64,000 bases of DNA from Pseudomaricurvus albidus (lineage in GTDB: Bacteria > Pseudomonadota > Gammaproteobacteria > Pseudomonadales > Cellvibrionaceae). The DNA lies in the NCBI RefSeq assembly GCF_018863235.1, contig NZ_JAHKRS010000011.1, positions 88,002 through 152,001 of the forward strand, in the 5' to 3' direction. The notes beneath the pieces were generated by a model. It was not told where the DNA came from and did not search any database. It saw only the letters and a program-made list of their open reading frames with translations. Below are positions 52,978 to 62,400 of the stretch, piece by piece. Every line of letters begins with the position of its first letter. The first letter of the stretch is position 1. The position numbers were made by a program, and so were the translations under genes.

Positions 52978-53639
52978 TGCCCCCACATAGTTCTAAAGCT
53001 AAGTTCCCCGAGCCGCCGGGTATCGAGGCATTGCGCGAAATTCCCGTAGAAACCCAAACGCTGGCGGCTGGCACTACGGTCGCCCGCCTTTTTTTCGCCG
53101 CTGGAGATTATCCCAGCACATGGGATGCCTTTAGGCACTACGGTCCTTCCGCCAGTCGTTTTGACCATCACTTGCCAGATGATGATGGGCTTCCCCAGGT
53201 ACAAGAGAGGGGCGTTATGTACCTGGCTGCCGGCAGCGAATCCATCCCGACCTGCCTGGCAGAAGTGTTTCAGGCAACACGCATTATTGACCGCTATTCA
53301 CGCGACCCCATCCTCGCGGGCTTTGAACTGAGGGGCTCATTGACGCTGCTGAGTCTTCGCGGCACCTTTGCGACAGCCATTGGCGCCTCCACGGCCATTC
53401 ACTCAGGACAAAGGCCCCGGGCGAGACGCTGGGCGCAGCAACTCTATTTGGCCTATCCGAAAGTAGACGGCATTCTCTACTGCTCATCCATGTATGGCAA
53501 TGAACCCGCGATCGCGCTTTTTGAGCGCGGTCAGCGCGCGATTCCCAAGCGGCCGATCTTCCATCGTGAACTGAAAGATCCTGTCATGGCCAATATCCTC
53601 ACAGAGACAGCGAAAAAAATTCGATACGAATTGATTTAA
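52977..53639 (+). CDS. RES-domain toxin (NAD+ phosphorylase/hydrolase family)
   Basis: 220 residues from the ATG at 52977. RES-domain landmarks: VARLFFAAGDYPSTW, GPSASRFDHH, GVMYLAAGSESIPTCLAEVF (conserved Tyr and Glu) and DGILYCSSMYGNEPAIALFE (conserved Ser). RES toxins degrade NAD+ and arrest growth; the upstream gene is the antitoxin. TA pairs of this kind are recurrent passengers of Tn3-family transposons, consistent with the adjacent transposase. Confidence 0.85.
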   Translation: MPPHSSKAKFPEPPGIEALREIPVETQTLAAGTTVARLFFAAGDYPSTWDAFRHYGPSASRFDHHLPDDDGLPQVQERGVMYLAAGSESIPTCLAEVFQATRIIDRYSRDPILAGFELRGSLTLLSLRGTFATAIGASTAIHSGQRPRARRWAQQLYLAYPKVDGILYCSSMYGNEPAIALFERGQRAIPKRPIFHRELKDPVMANILTETAKKIRYELI

Positions 53640-53967
53640 GGCGGCATGATGCCTGGCAGGGTAGGCCTTATTCTTCAGCTATGGTTTAGTCACCGGACAT
53701 TTTGGCGAGCGAGAAACCAGCAATGACTCTCGTTGAGCAATGACCGCTAAAGCGGGATTTGCGGAATTCTCAAATCAAAGAGCGTGACTATTTTCATTGC
53801 TGCGGTCAACTTCAGAGAACAGCCAATGAACTAAACCGCTCGCGCGGTAATAAGCGCCACGTCCTGTGACCGCGCACACACATCACATGACATCGATTAC
53901 AGGAAGGGGCTGTCCTGTGCTGAGCTTAAGGGTGACGTAATCCAACGCTCAACACAGGAGCAACCCC
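53640..53967. other. Junction between the TA pair and the IS91-type element
   Basis: About 330 bases with no recognisable gene. The left end of the IS91-type element should lie here. The last 40 bases before the recombinase ATG begin near CTTAAGGGTGACGTAA and end CAACCCC, a GGGG...TTAAG pattern on the minus strand resembling a Tn3-type terminal repeat, but no partner repeat was found. Confidence 0.4.
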
Positions 53968-54852
53968 ATGAGACAGTCTACCAAACCCCTCAGCCCTTTG
54001 CGTCAACGCATGATTGACGACATGTGCCTGCGCAAGCTCAACCCCCGTACCCAGACCAACTACCTGCGTGCGGTCCAGCAGTTCGCCGATTACTTGGGGC
54101 GCTCACCCCATACGGCGAGCGCCGATGACCTGCGCGGCTACCAGTTGCACCTGGTCGAACGGGGCACCTCGAGTGCGAGCATCAACGCGGCGATCACCGG
54201 GCTGCGCTTTTTCTTCGGCGTCAGCCTCGGGCGCGGCGAACTAACCGACAAGCTGGCCAAGGTATCCACACCGCGGACCCTGCCCACGGTGCTGAGTGCC
54301 GACGAAGTCGCGCGCCTGCTCGCGGCCGCTGCCAATGCCAAGTATCAGGCCGCGCTGTCGGTGGCCTACGGGGCGGGCTTACGGGCCAGCGAGGTATTGC
54401 ACCTGAAGGTCAACGACATCGACAGCCAGCGCATGATCCTGCACGTCGAGCAGGGCAAGGGCGCCAAGGACCGCAACGCGATGCTGTCGCCGGCGTTGCT
54501 GGCGATCCTGCGCGACTGGTGGCGTATCGCCCACGCCCGGCATTGGATGCTCGACGGCGGCTGGTTGTTCCCGGGGCAAAACCCGATCAACCCGCTCACG
54601 ACCCGACAGCTCAATCGCGCCTGTCACGCCGCGGCCAGCGCTGCGGGCATCGAGAAGCGGGTGTCGCTGCACACGTTGCGTCACAGTTTTGCCACCCACC
54701 TGTTGGAGCAGGGGGTCGACATTCGCGTGATCCAGGTGGCGCTGGGGCACAAGAAGCTCGAGACCACCGCGCTCTATGCGCAGGTGGCCACGCACACCCT
54801 GCGCGAGACCCCGAGTCCCCTGGATGCGTTGACACTGGCACCTCTGCACTAG
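53968..54852 (+). CDS. Tyrosine recombinase of the IS91-type element
   Basis: 294 residues. N-terminal SAM-like binding domain (RMIDDMCLRKLNPRTQTNYL) and catalytic domain with the R-K-H-R-H-Y set: YGAGLRASEVL (Arg), GKGAKDRN (Lys), SLHTLRHSFATHLLE (His, Arg), ALGHKKLETTALYAQV (His, Tyr). Intact. Tyrosine recombinases of this type often precede an IS91 transposase, and here the next gene starts 10 bases downstream. High GC compared with surrounding genes. It could also have been used to resolve Tn3 cointegrates, but the tight linkage favours the IS91 unit. Confidence 0.9.
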   Translation: MRQSTKPLSPLRQRMIDDMCLRKLNPRTQTNYLRAVQQFADYLGRSPHTASADDLRGYQLHLVERGTSSASINAAITGLRFFFGVSLGRGELTDKLAKVSTPRTLPTVLSADEVARLLAAAANAKYQAALSVAYGAGLRASEVLHLKVNDIDSQRMILHVEQGKGAKDRNAMLSPALLAILRDWWRIAHARHWMLDGGWLFPGQNPINPLTTRQLNRACHAAASAAGIEKRVSLHTLRHSFATHLLEQGVDIRVIQVALGHKKLETTALYAQVATHTLRETPSPLDALTLAPLH

Positions 54853-54862
54853 CGGTTTCGCG

Positions 54863-56038
54863 ATGACACGCCCAGGCCTTGAGGTGGCGGATATTTTCCG
54901 CCACCGAGGCGCGGTGTGGCGCGCGCAACAGGCCGGCCACCTGAGTCTCGGGCAGTGCAAAGTCATGGCAGCGATCGAACGTTGCCGCAGCGCCGCGCTC
55001 GGCGGCCATGCCTTGCGTTGTACGGACTGCGATTACACGCAGATTGCCTATAACTCGTGTCGCAATCGCCACTGCCCGAAGTGTCAGGCACCCGCCGCGC
55101 GGCGTTGGCTCGACGCGCGACAGGCCGAGCTGCTGCCCGTGCCTTACTACCATCTGGTGTTTACGCTGCCGGCATCGCTCAGCCGACTGGCCTATCAGAA
55201 CAAGGCCGTGATGTACGCCCTGCTGTTCAAGGCTGCCGCCGAGACGGTGCTCACGATTGGTCGCGACCCTAAGCATCTCGGTGCACGGCTCGGCCTCACT
55301 CTGGTGCTGCACACCTGGGGCTCGGCGTTGACCCATCACCCGCATGTACACGGCATCGCCCCCGGCGGGGGGGTGGCCGCTGACGGCACGCAGTGGGTCG
55401 CCTGCAAGCCCGGCTTCTTTTTGCCGGTGCGGGTGCTCTCGCGGTTGTTTCGTCGGCTGTATCTGGAGAAGTTACGTGCTGCGCACGCCGCCGGCACACT
55501 CGCGTTCTTCGGTGAGCTGCGCCCCCTCGCCGAGCCCGACGCCTTCGCCGAGTGGTGCCAACCGCTGCGCGAGCAGGAGTGGGTGGTCTATGCCAAGCGA
55601 CCCTTTGCCGGCCCCGAGGCGGTCTTGGCCTACCTCTCGCGCTACACCCACCGGGTGGCGATCGCCAACAGCCGGCTGCTGGCCTACGACGGGGACCGTG
55701 TCACGTTCCGCTGGAAAGACTATCGGTGTAAAGGCCGTACGCGCTACAAGACCCTGACACTTGAGGCCGACGAGTTTATCCGGCGGTTTTTACAGCATGT
55801 GCTACCGCACGGCTTTCACCGTATCCGCCATTACGGGTTATTTGCCAACACGGTGCGCGCACAGACAGTGCCATGCGCGCGCGCACTGCTGCATCAGCCG
55901 CCGACCGAGGAGACTGGCGCGCAGGCGAGCGCACCACGGCCCACGTTTATCTGCCCCGTGTGCGGTGGCCCTTTGGTGATCTTCGACGTGTTGCTCGCTG
56001 ACCACGCACCTCGCGCTCCACCGCAGGCCCTTGAGTGA
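54863..56038 (+). CDS. IS91-family HUH (Y2) transposase
   Basis: 391 residues. N-terminal zinc ribbon (ALRCTDCDYTQIAYNSCRNR with HCPKC), HUH motif HHPHVHGIAPGGG, and the double-tyrosine segment AYLSRYTHRVAIAN. C-terminal YRCKGRTRYKTLTLEADEFI. IS91 elements move by rolling circle, starting at oriIS beyond the 3' end of this gene. The GC content is well above the rest of the window. A CAAG target abuts the inferred right end at 56401. Confidence 0.92.
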   Translation: MTRPGLEVADIFRHRGAVWRAQQAGHLSLGQCKVMAAIERCRSAALGGHALRCTDCDYTQIAYNSCRNRHCPKCQAPAARRWLDARQAELLPVPYYHLVFTLPASLSRLAYQNKAVMYALLFKAAAETVLTIGRDPKHLGARLGLTLVLHTWGSALTHHPHVHGIAPGGGVAADGTQWVACKPGFFLPVRVLSRLFRRLYLEKLRAAHAAGTLAFFGELRPLAEPDAFAEWCQPLREQEWVVYAKRPFAGPEAVLAYLSRYTHRVAIANSRLLAYDGDRVTFRWKDYRCKGRTRYKTLTLEADEFIRRFLQHVLPHGFHRIRHYGLFANTVRAQTVPCARALLHQPPTEETGAQASAPRPTFICPVCGGPLVIFDVLLADHAPRAPPQALE

Positions 56039-56331
56039 TGAAAGTTTTCGTTGTCCAAACGAGCCGCTGTGACTATCGCCCATTGTTGATAGCTGGTGTC
56101 GCGCGTGCCAACGATTTTGTTTACAACCATGGGGGGCTAACCAGATGGTGTTTTTACTGCCAAAGGTTCATGCGATCAGAACCGAGTAACGCGAAAAGGG
56201 CTAACGCCAGTTTGTGTCTGTACGACTCGGCTGTGTCGAGCTCACAATCGCTTGTTCAAATCCCCATAGCCAATCCCTCGACAATAGCGGAGCCCGAATC
56301 CCGCGGTTTCCTTCCCTGGGCGTTATAAAAC

Positions 56332-56400
56332 GCCTGCCCGTTAGCAAATGAAAAGTAGCGGACGTGTGACTGTGTAGGGCAGGCATCATATAACGCTTAA
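56332..56400. repeat. Candidate oriIS end of the IS91-type element
   Basis: Inverted repeat GCCTGCCC (56332-56339) / GGGCAGGC (56377-56384), 37 bases apart, 16 bases before the inferred end, the type of hairpin found near IS91 replication-origin ends. Adjacent CAAG at 56401-56404. Confidence 0.5.
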
Positions 56401-57385
56401 CAAGATCTGTCGTCGGGTCCATGCCGTTGCCCACAACTTTGTCAGAGGCATAGGCGACAAAGTCCTCGAGGAAGCCATTATAGATGCTGTCGTGGACGTA
56501 AAGCCGCTTGATCGCAATGCACCACTGACCCGAGTTGCCAAACGCCGCGTCGAAAAGAATTGGGATCAGCGGCTTGTAATCGGTATCGGCCATAACGATT
56601 GCCGGATCGTTGCCGCCGAGCTCCAAGGTGACGCGCTTCAGGTTGCAGCTTGAGGACGCCATAACTTTCTTGCCAGTCGCGGTCGAGCCGGTGAATGATA
56701 TTTTGTTTACGTCGGAATGCTCTGTGATCCAGACGCCTTGTTCGTTGCCGCCGGAGACGATGTTCAGTACCCCTTCTGGCAGTATTTTCTGTGCAATTTC
56801 ACCAAACCGCAGCGAACCCAGCGGGGTGTAGGGTGAAGGTTTCATTACCATTGTATTGCCGGTAATTAGGCAAGGTGCGATTTTCCACAACCCCAGGAGA
56901 ATCGGAAAGTTCCATGGGGTAATGGCACCCACGACGCCCAAAGGCGTGTGTGCCACTTTGACGATATGTTCCGGAGTGTCTTCGATCACTTCATCTTCAA
57001 GCTTGCGCTTGGCCACTTCGCGCACCCAGTAGATGGCACCGTCTACTTCTGATGCCGCCATGGAGTGGCGAGGCTTACCCTGCTCGGTGGTTAGCAGTGT
57101 GATGAGCTCCTCCCTGTGCGCATCCAGGGCGTCTGCGTAGGCGGTGATATATTGGCATCGTTCTTCCCAGCTCAGTGCTGCCCATTTTGGCTGTGCCTCT
57201 TTGGCGCTAGCAATGGCGGCTTCAACTTGTTCTCGTGTGGCTTCCGGCGCATTGGCCACAACTTCGCCTGTCGCCGGGTTGAAAACTTCAAAGGTCTGAT
57301 CGGCGCCCACTAGTTGGCCGCCGATGCTCATGGTGTAGGGGCCTTTGAAGTCGACTGAGGTGTTGACATTGGCTTTAATATTCAT
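56401..57385 (-). pseudogene. Aldehyde dehydrogenase gene truncated by the IS91-type element
   Basis: About 328 residues of a normal ALDH (usual length about 480-500) are kept, through the catalytic Cys (NSGQWCIAIKRL) and VVGNGMDPTTDL, after which homology stops exactly at the IS91 boundary. The frame then runs on for about 67 foreign residues to 56201. Catalytic Glu (TLELGGNDPAIV) and cofactor segment (GAITPWNFPILLG) are present, but the C-terminal substrate and oligomer parts are lost, so activity is unlikely. The ALDH, SDR and second ALDH genes upstream suggest a former oxidation cluster. Confidence 0.85.
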
Positions 57386-57484
57386 GGATTTCTTCCCAGG
57401 CAGTGGTTTTGATTATAAGTTGGGTGCTGGCTAGGCTGCGATCCATGTGATGGGCTGTGCAACTTAGCATGGCATCCCAGTTCA

Positions 57485-58243
57485 CTAGACACAGCGGCCG
57501 CCATCGACTTCCATGGCAATACCCGTGATAAACGCCGCTTCGTCTGAGGCTAGGTACAACGCGGCATTGGCCACGTCTTCAGGCTTACAAAGCCGACTCA
57601 GCGGTATACTGTCAATAAATTTTTGCCGGGTTTCTGCGGTGTCGGGCCCAGGCAGGAAGCGTGCTAGCATTGGTGTATCACCGGCTACCGGACACAGGGC
57701 ATTGACACGAATACCGTCCGCTGCCAATTCCAGTGCCATGCCTTTGCTTAATGATATTGCTGCCGCCTTACTGCCTGCGTACCAGGTCATACCGGGGCGT
57801 GGTCGCACCCCAGCAGTAGAGCAAACTGTTATAAAGGCGCTTTTGCCCGATACGCGCAGGGCGGGTACTGCCGCCTGGGCAGCTAGATAGATGGCCTTAA
57901 CATTCACCTCGAAAGTTCGATCAAAGGTTGATTCGTCCACCTCTAACATCGGAATATTTAGATGGGAATACCCGGCATTATTGACGTAGATATCTAAGCC
58001 CCCAAACTGGGAAACAGCCTGCGCAACTGCCGACTCTACATCCACACGCTTGGTTACATCTACTTGCACCGCAATGGCTGACGGCCCGATTGATTCAGCG
58101 ACTTTCTGGGCAGCCTCCAGATTCATGTCGGCTATAACGACTTTGGCACCTTCTTCAACAAATCGCCGTGCCGTTGCTGCCCCAAATCCCGATGCGCCAC
58201 CTGTGACAATCGCTACTTTATTTGCAAGTCTCATAACTAACAT
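57485..58243 (-). CDS. Short-chain dehydrogenase/reductase
   Basis: 252 residues from the ATG at 58243, which abuts the upstream gene's TAG; the ATG at 58234 (MRLANKVAIVTGG) is an alternative. Motifs: VTGGASGFGAA, VNNAGYS, YAGSKAA (YxxxK) and a late YLASDEAAFITGIAMEVDGG, all typical of a classical NAD-dependent SDR. Same direction as the two ALDH genes, so alcohol-to-aldehyde-to-acid oxidation is plausible. No substrate is identifiable. Confidence 0.87.
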   Translation of the reverse strand: MLVMRLANKVAIVTGGASGFGAATARRFVEEGAKVVIADMNLEAAQKVAESIGPSAIAVQVDVTKRVDVESAVAQAVSQFGGLDIYVNNAGYSHLNIPMLEVDESTFDRTFEVNVKAIYLAAQAAVPALRVSGKSAFITVCSTAGVRPRPGMTWYAGSKAAAISLSKGMALELAADGIRVNALCPVAGDTPMLARFLPGPDTAETRQKFIDSIPLSRLCKPEDVANAALYLASDEAAFITGIAMEVDGGRCV

Positions 58244-59707
58244 CTACCCGTGATTGATTACTATTGTTTTTGTGGTTGAAAATTCATGCAGTGCGGCAAA
58301 GCCTTTCTCGCGTCCGTGACCACTCTTCTTAACACCGCCGAATGGCAATTCAATACCGGCACCGGCACCATAGTTGTTAATAAATACTTGTCCGCCCCGT
58401 ACGGCATTGGCTACCCGTATCTGCCGCGCACCGTCCTTTGTCCAAACACCAGCGGCCAGGCCAAAATCTGTATCGTTGGCAAGCTCAATCGCATCGGCTT
58501 CGTCGGCAAAAGGAATCATGACTAACACGGGCCCAAACACTTCTTCGCGAGCTAATATATGATCCCGCGGTACTGGGCCGAAAAGCGCAGCTGGCTGATA
58601 AAAACCATCGACAGGCGCATCAGGGGACAATTGAGCTTGCGCTAACAAGGGCAGACCACTGGCTACCGCCTGATCAACAAAGGACTTTACGCGTTGCTGC
58701 TGCTTGGCACTGATCAAGGGGCCGCAATGCAAATCCATCTCGTGACTGCCCATACGAAGCTCTGAAAACCGTGCTACCAGCTTTGTCTTCACCTGCTCAA
58801 AAATGTCCTGCTGTACCAATAATCGACTACCAGCAGAACAGGTCTGCCCCGCATTTTGAATAATAGCGTTGGTTATCACGGGCAAGGCTTGTTCCAAATC
58901 GGCATCGGCAAATACTATCTGTGGCGACTTACCCCCCAGCTCTAACACACAGCCGATATGATTTTTTGCTGCTGCACACTGAATGATTGTTCCCACATCA
59001 GGTGAGCCAGTGAAGGAGATAAAGTCGATATCTGGATGTTCACTCAGCGCTGCACCAGCCTCATGCCCATAGCCGGTGACAACATTAATGGCGCCTGGCG
59101 GAAAGCCTGCTTCGAGCGCCAGCTCGGAGAGTTTAACGGGAGTCAGGCAGGCTTCTTCAGCCGGTTTTAGAACCGTCGCGTTACCCATTGCCAATGCTGG
59201 CGCTAGGGTTCGGCCAAACATCTGCGCGGGATAATTCCAGGGGATTACATGGCCGGTCACACCATAAGGCTCGGGTACAACGGCAACTGTATAACCGTCC
59301 ACATAGGGAATGGTTTCGCCATGGACTTTATCCGCCGCAGAGCCATAGAATTCAAAGTAACGTGCAGCAGCAGTAATGTCTGCACGGGCCTGAGTCATCG
59401 GCTTGCCGGTGTCCAGCGCCTCGAGCTGCGCTAACTCCTCATGATTCTCCAGGATCTTTTCTCCCAGTTTCATAAGAAGGCGACCACGCTCCAGCGCTGT
59501 CAATTTGCCCCAAGTACCGGATTCAAAAGCACGACGCGCCGACTTAACAGCTTTGTCCACATCCAATTGACTGCTACGTGAAATAGAGGCAAAAACCTGG
59601 CCATTACTGGGGCTCAGCACATCTATTGTCGCTCCATCGGAAGCAGCAACAAGTTTGCCATCGATAATATTGTTAAATGCTAGGTCAGTGCTGGCGAGTT
59701 CTGTCAT
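58244..59707 (-). CDS. Aldehyde dehydrogenase
   Basis: 487 residues from the ATG at 59707 (RBS GAGAGGG). GHVIPWNYPAQMFGR (cofactor), SFTGSPDVGTIIQCA (TGS), CVLELGGKSPQIVFAD (catalytic Glu), AGQTCSAGSRLLVQQDI (catalytic Cys), and EEVFGPVLVMIPFADEADAI near the end. Full length and intact. Adjoining the SDR and close to a truncated second ALDH. The divergent CoA-transferase/lyase pair suggests the acid made may be activated as a CoA ester. Confidence 0.92.
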   Translation of the reverse strand: MTELASTDLAFNNIIDGKLVAASDGATIDVLSPSNGQVFASISRSSQLDVDKAVKSARRAFESGTWGKLTALERGRLLMKLGEKILENHEELAQLEALDTGKPMTQARADITAAARYFEFYGSAADKVHGETIPYVDGYTVAVVPEPYGVTGHVIPWNYPAQMFGRTLAPALAMGNATVLKPAEEACLTPVKLSELALEAGFPPGAINVVTGYGHEAGAALSEHPDIDFISFTGSPDVGTIIQCAAAKNHIGCVLELGGKSPQIVFADADLEQALPVITNAIIQNAGQTCSAGSRLLVQQDIFEQVKTKLVARFSELRMGSHEMDLHCGPLISAKQQQRVKSFVDQAVASGLPLLAQAQLSPDAPVDGFYQPAALFGPVPRDHILAREEVFGPVLVMIPFADEADAIELANDTDFGLAAGVWTKDGARQIRVANAVRGGQVFINNYGAGAGIELPFGGVKKSGHGREKGFAALHEFSTTKTIVINHG

Positions 59708-59940
59708 ATACCCTCTCAAAATGGCGATATTGCATCGATTAAAACGTAACGAATTTAGCTGTTATAGTGCAGCAAATAGGCTCGGAAGAACAATATTGAT
59801 TGTCGATAGCGGCTATACGTTAAACCTATATCAGGACAGGGCAATATCTCAGTTGCTCGCTTGAATTTGTTATTTAGGTGCAGAGCCATAAAGATGGAAT
59901 AACGACATTATGTTTATCCTTAATTTGTGTGCCTATATGA

Positions 59941-59957
59941 TATTGGTATAGCCAATA
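59941..59957. promoter_or_regulatory. Palindrome TATTGG-N5-CCAATA in a divergent promoter
   Basis: Perfect 6-base arms (59941-59946 and 59952-59957) in the 456-base AT-rich region 59708-60163 between the ALDH operon and the CoA-transferase operon. A candidate operator; no regulator gene lies next to it. No gene was recognised in the rest of this region. Confidence 0.4.
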
Positions 59958-60163
59958 TAGGAATTCTATCTTTGACGTCTACGCCAATCATCTTCAAAGT
60001 ATACAAAGATTTCAGTGCAAAGAGTCAATGCTTTATGGGCGGTTAACAACTGTTAAATGATGAATGTTCAAGCCGCTCAAAACCATAACTGCCTTTGCTC
60101 AATTGCCTTGGGTCGTCATGCCGCTAGCGTGATTGAGTTACAAGTACATTTAAGAGGTTTTTA

Positions 60164-61312
60164 GTGTCAGATCTGGATGGTTTTTTAGTCGTTTCCCTGG
60201 AGCAGGCAGTGGCTGCTCCCTATGCCAGCAACTTATTGGCTGAAGCCGGCGCAAGGGTGATAAAGGTAGAGCGTGAAGAGGGTGATTTCGCTCGTCGCTA
60301 CGATCACGTCGTGCATGGAGAAAGTGCCTATTTTGTGTGGCTAAATCGAGGCAAGCAATCAGTCTGCCTGGACGTGAAGAATGATGACGACAAAGCCTTA
60401 TTGATTGAAATAATCAAAGAATCGGATGTGTTTATCCAGAACCTTAAGCCTGGAGCTGTTAATAAGCTGGGCCTGGATTACGACACCTTGCGGAAAATTA
60501 ACCCAGCCCTGGTGATGTGCAGCATCTCTGGCTATGGAGAAAGCGGCGAATACGCCAAAATGAAAGCCTACGACCTTCTGGTACAGGCAGAAAGTGGCTT
60601 AAGCTTTATTACGGGTACGGGCAGTGAGTCGGCTCGAGTCGGCGTATCAATTTGTGATATTGCGACAGGGCTTACCGCATACAGCGCAATCCTTCGGGCC
60701 TTACTGGCAAGAAGCCGAACGGGCCAGGGAACCCATGTCACCACGTCTTTATTTGGCGTGATGGCAGACTGGATGAACGTACCGCTGCTCCACCAGGCCT
60801 ACGGCGGCCGTGCACCAGAGCGAATGGGGATTCGCCACCCCAGCATCGCGCCCTATGGTGTTTTCACGGCGGGCGACGGCAAGCAGCTGGTATTTTCAAT
60901 ACAAAATGAACGGGAATGGAAAATGCTCTGCGATGCTGTTTTGGAACGCCCAGAGATTGCTACAGACACTCGGTTCGATAGCAATGTCAATCGTGTAGCC
61001 AATAGAGCCTTGCTGGATGAACAAATCAACTCGATTTTTTCCGCGTTTAATCAAGAGCAATTGGCTGAGCGGCTAAGTGGCGCGGGTATTGCCTATGGTC
61101 GATTAAACGACTTGAAAAATGTGCTAAATCACCCGCAGCTAAGTCAGGTCACTGTTAACTCTCCCAGTGGGGAATTGACACTAACCGCGACCGGTGTTGC
61201 CTTCGGGGGGCAGCCAGTACCCAGTTTAGCCGTGCCAGCATTGGGTCAAGACACGGCCGCTGTACGTGAAGAGTTTTCGGTTTCTAACACCTCTAGAGAG
61301 GCCGTTCAATAA
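60164..61312 (+). CDS. CaiB/BaiF (family III) CoA-transferase
   Basis: 382 residues; GTG start preceded by AAGAGG. N-terminal VVSLEQAVAAPYASNLLAEA, ARVIKVEREEGDFAR and the catalytic Asp in MKAYDLLVQAESGLSFITG match family III CoA-transferases. These move CoA between acyl groups through an aspartyl anhydride. It overlaps the next gene by one base, so the transferase and the lyase are coupled; such pairs activate and then cleave C4-C6 dicarboxylate-type acids, but the exact acid is unknown. Confidence 0.9.
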   Translation: MSDLDGFLVVSLEQAVAAPYASNLLAEAGARVIKVEREEGDFARRYDHVVHGESAYFVWLNRGKQSVCLDVKNDDDKALLIEIIKESDVFIQNLKPGAVNKLGLDYDTLRKINPALVMCSISGYGESGEYAKMKAYDLLVQAESGLSFITGTGSESARVGVSICDIATGLTAYSAILRALLARSRTGQGTHVTTSLFGVMADWMNVPLLHQAYGGRAPERMGIRHPSIAPYGVFTAGDGKQLVFSIQNEREWKMLCDAVLERPEIATDTRFDSNVNRVANRALLDEQINSIFSAFNQEQLAERLSGAGIAYGRLNDLKNVLNHPQLSQVTVNSPSGELTLTATGVAFGGQPVPSLAVPALGQDTAAVREEFSVSNTSREAVQ

Positions 61313-62169
61313 TGAATAGTGCAAACTTAATGCGCAGTTTATTATTTGTACCGGGCAGTTCACCTGAGCGATTCACAAAAGCTGAAAATTGCGGCGCAGA
61401 TATTTTTTGCATTGACCTGGAAGATTCGGTGGCTTCTGGTGACAAAGATCAAGCTCGCGTCGCTGCCCTCGAATTCATCATCAATCGAAATTTACACAAA
61501 TCTGGCCAAGCCCGTCCCTATTGCTTTCTGCGAATCAACGGGCTCACCACAGCGGATGGCTTGAAAGATTTATTGGCATTGGCGGAGCTCGCGGACACGC
61601 ATACCTTACCCGATGGCCTTGTGTTACCCATGGTGAACTCGACCTTCGAAATACGTCAGGTAGTTAATATACTTGGTCGGTACCCCGGTCTAAACATCAT
61701 GCCGCTGATTGAAAACCCTGAAGGGCTGGAGAATATTCGCGCTATAGTGCGAGAAAGCGATTGCGTGTCTGCCATTGGCTTTGGTTTTGCAGACTTTGCA
61801 GCCACCGTAGGTAGCGATATGAGCTGGGACGCCTTACTGTCTGCGCGCAACGGTATTATCGCTGCAGCCAGCACTCGACGCATACATTGTTTTGATGGCC
61901 CCTGGTTTGAGATCAGGGATCAGGATGGCCTTCGCGAGGAGGCAGCGAAGGTCTCGCGTTTAGGGTTTAAAGGAAAGATGGCTATTCATCCTTCACAAGT
62001 GCCATGTATCAATGAAACCTTTGTTCCTTCAGTGAAGGAGATTGCCTGGGCCCGTGAAGTCATTACCGTATTCAATGAATCAGAATCAGGAGTTGTCTCT
62101 ATCAACGGCATGATGGTGGACAAGCCAGTGATTGATCAGGCGAAGAGGATTCTTGGTCAGCTGCAGTAA
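61312..62169 (+). CDS. HpcH/HpaI (CitE-like) CoA-ester lyase
   Basis: 285 residues; ATG overlaps the preceding TAA (TAATG). RSLLFVPGSSPERF, DIFCIDLEDSVASGDKDQAR, RINGLTTADGLKDL, MPLIENPEGLENIRAIV and GKMAIHPSQVPCIN are motifs of the malyl/citramalyl-CoA lyase family (CitE-like), which split a beta-hydroxyacyl-CoA with a metal ion. Partner of the CoA-transferase. No hydratase is nearby, so the pathway is incomplete within the window. Confidence 0.9.
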   Translation: MNSANLMRSLLFVPGSSPERFTKAENCGADIFCIDLEDSVASGDKDQARVAALEFIINRNLHKSGQARPYCFLRINGLTTADGLKDLLALAELADTHTLPDGLVLPMVNSTFEIRQVVNILGRYPGLNIMPLIENPEGLENIRAIVRESDCVSAIGFGFADFAATVGSDMSWDALLSARNGIIAAASTRRIHCFDGPWFEIRDQDGLREEAAKVSRLGFKGKMAIHPSQVPCINETFVPSVKEIAWAREVITVFNESESGVVSINGMMVDKPVIDQAKRILGQLQ

Positions 62170-62199
62170 CAAATAGTGCCACTTAACAGGTTGTTGAAG

Positions 62200-62400
62200 G
62201 CAGGCTTTTGAGGCCCGAACGATGATCGAGAGCGCCTTGAACCAGGCCATCAAACCAGCGAACATCAAATCGTAATCCAGGCTCTCTACAAGCTGACGCT
62301 CTGATCGGATGGTGAAAATAATCTGCAGTAGGATGGTGCGAATTAGCTGCTCTGGGGGTATAGAGGTGTTTGATTGAATCGCCGCGTATTGCTTATGTCT
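62200..62400 (-). pseudogene. IS5-family transposase fragment
   Basis: Reading the minus strand from about 62400, SIPPEQLIRTILLQIIFTIR and SERQLVESLDYDLMF are recognisable as the conserved N-terminal block of IS5-type transposases. The frame then goes straight into a degraded AGLMAWFKALSIIV, missing the DDE catalytic regions. Only about 60 codons of a protein of about 350 remain. The rest of 62170-62665 holds no recognisable gene. Confidence 0.6.

Larger units (their letters stand above)
48425..53639. mobile_element. Tn3-family transposon or remnant (approximate limits)
   Basis: Holds the intact transposase (minus), a small unknown gene, and a divergent RES-type toxin-antitoxin pair. Limits are set by gene content only, because terminal inverted repeats and a resolvase were not recognised. 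The GDPD remnant on the left and an IS91-type element on the right suggest the right half was lost or overwritten. Confidence 0.6.
53968..56400 (+). mobile_element. IS91-type element with tyrosine recombinase; right end at 56400
   Basis: The two genes and a downstream hairpin region (56332-56384) form the unit. The right boundary is placed at 56400/56401: left of it, aldehyde dehydrogenase homology stops, and the next bases are CAAG, the target tetranucleotide used by IS91-family right ends. The left boundary is not known and lies somewhere in 53640-53967. Confidence 0.7.

Noticed and set aside
54379..55351. Long minus-strand frames across the IS91 region
   Set aside because: They are antisense frames kept open by high GC; the plus-strand recombinase and transposase have intact catalytic motifs.
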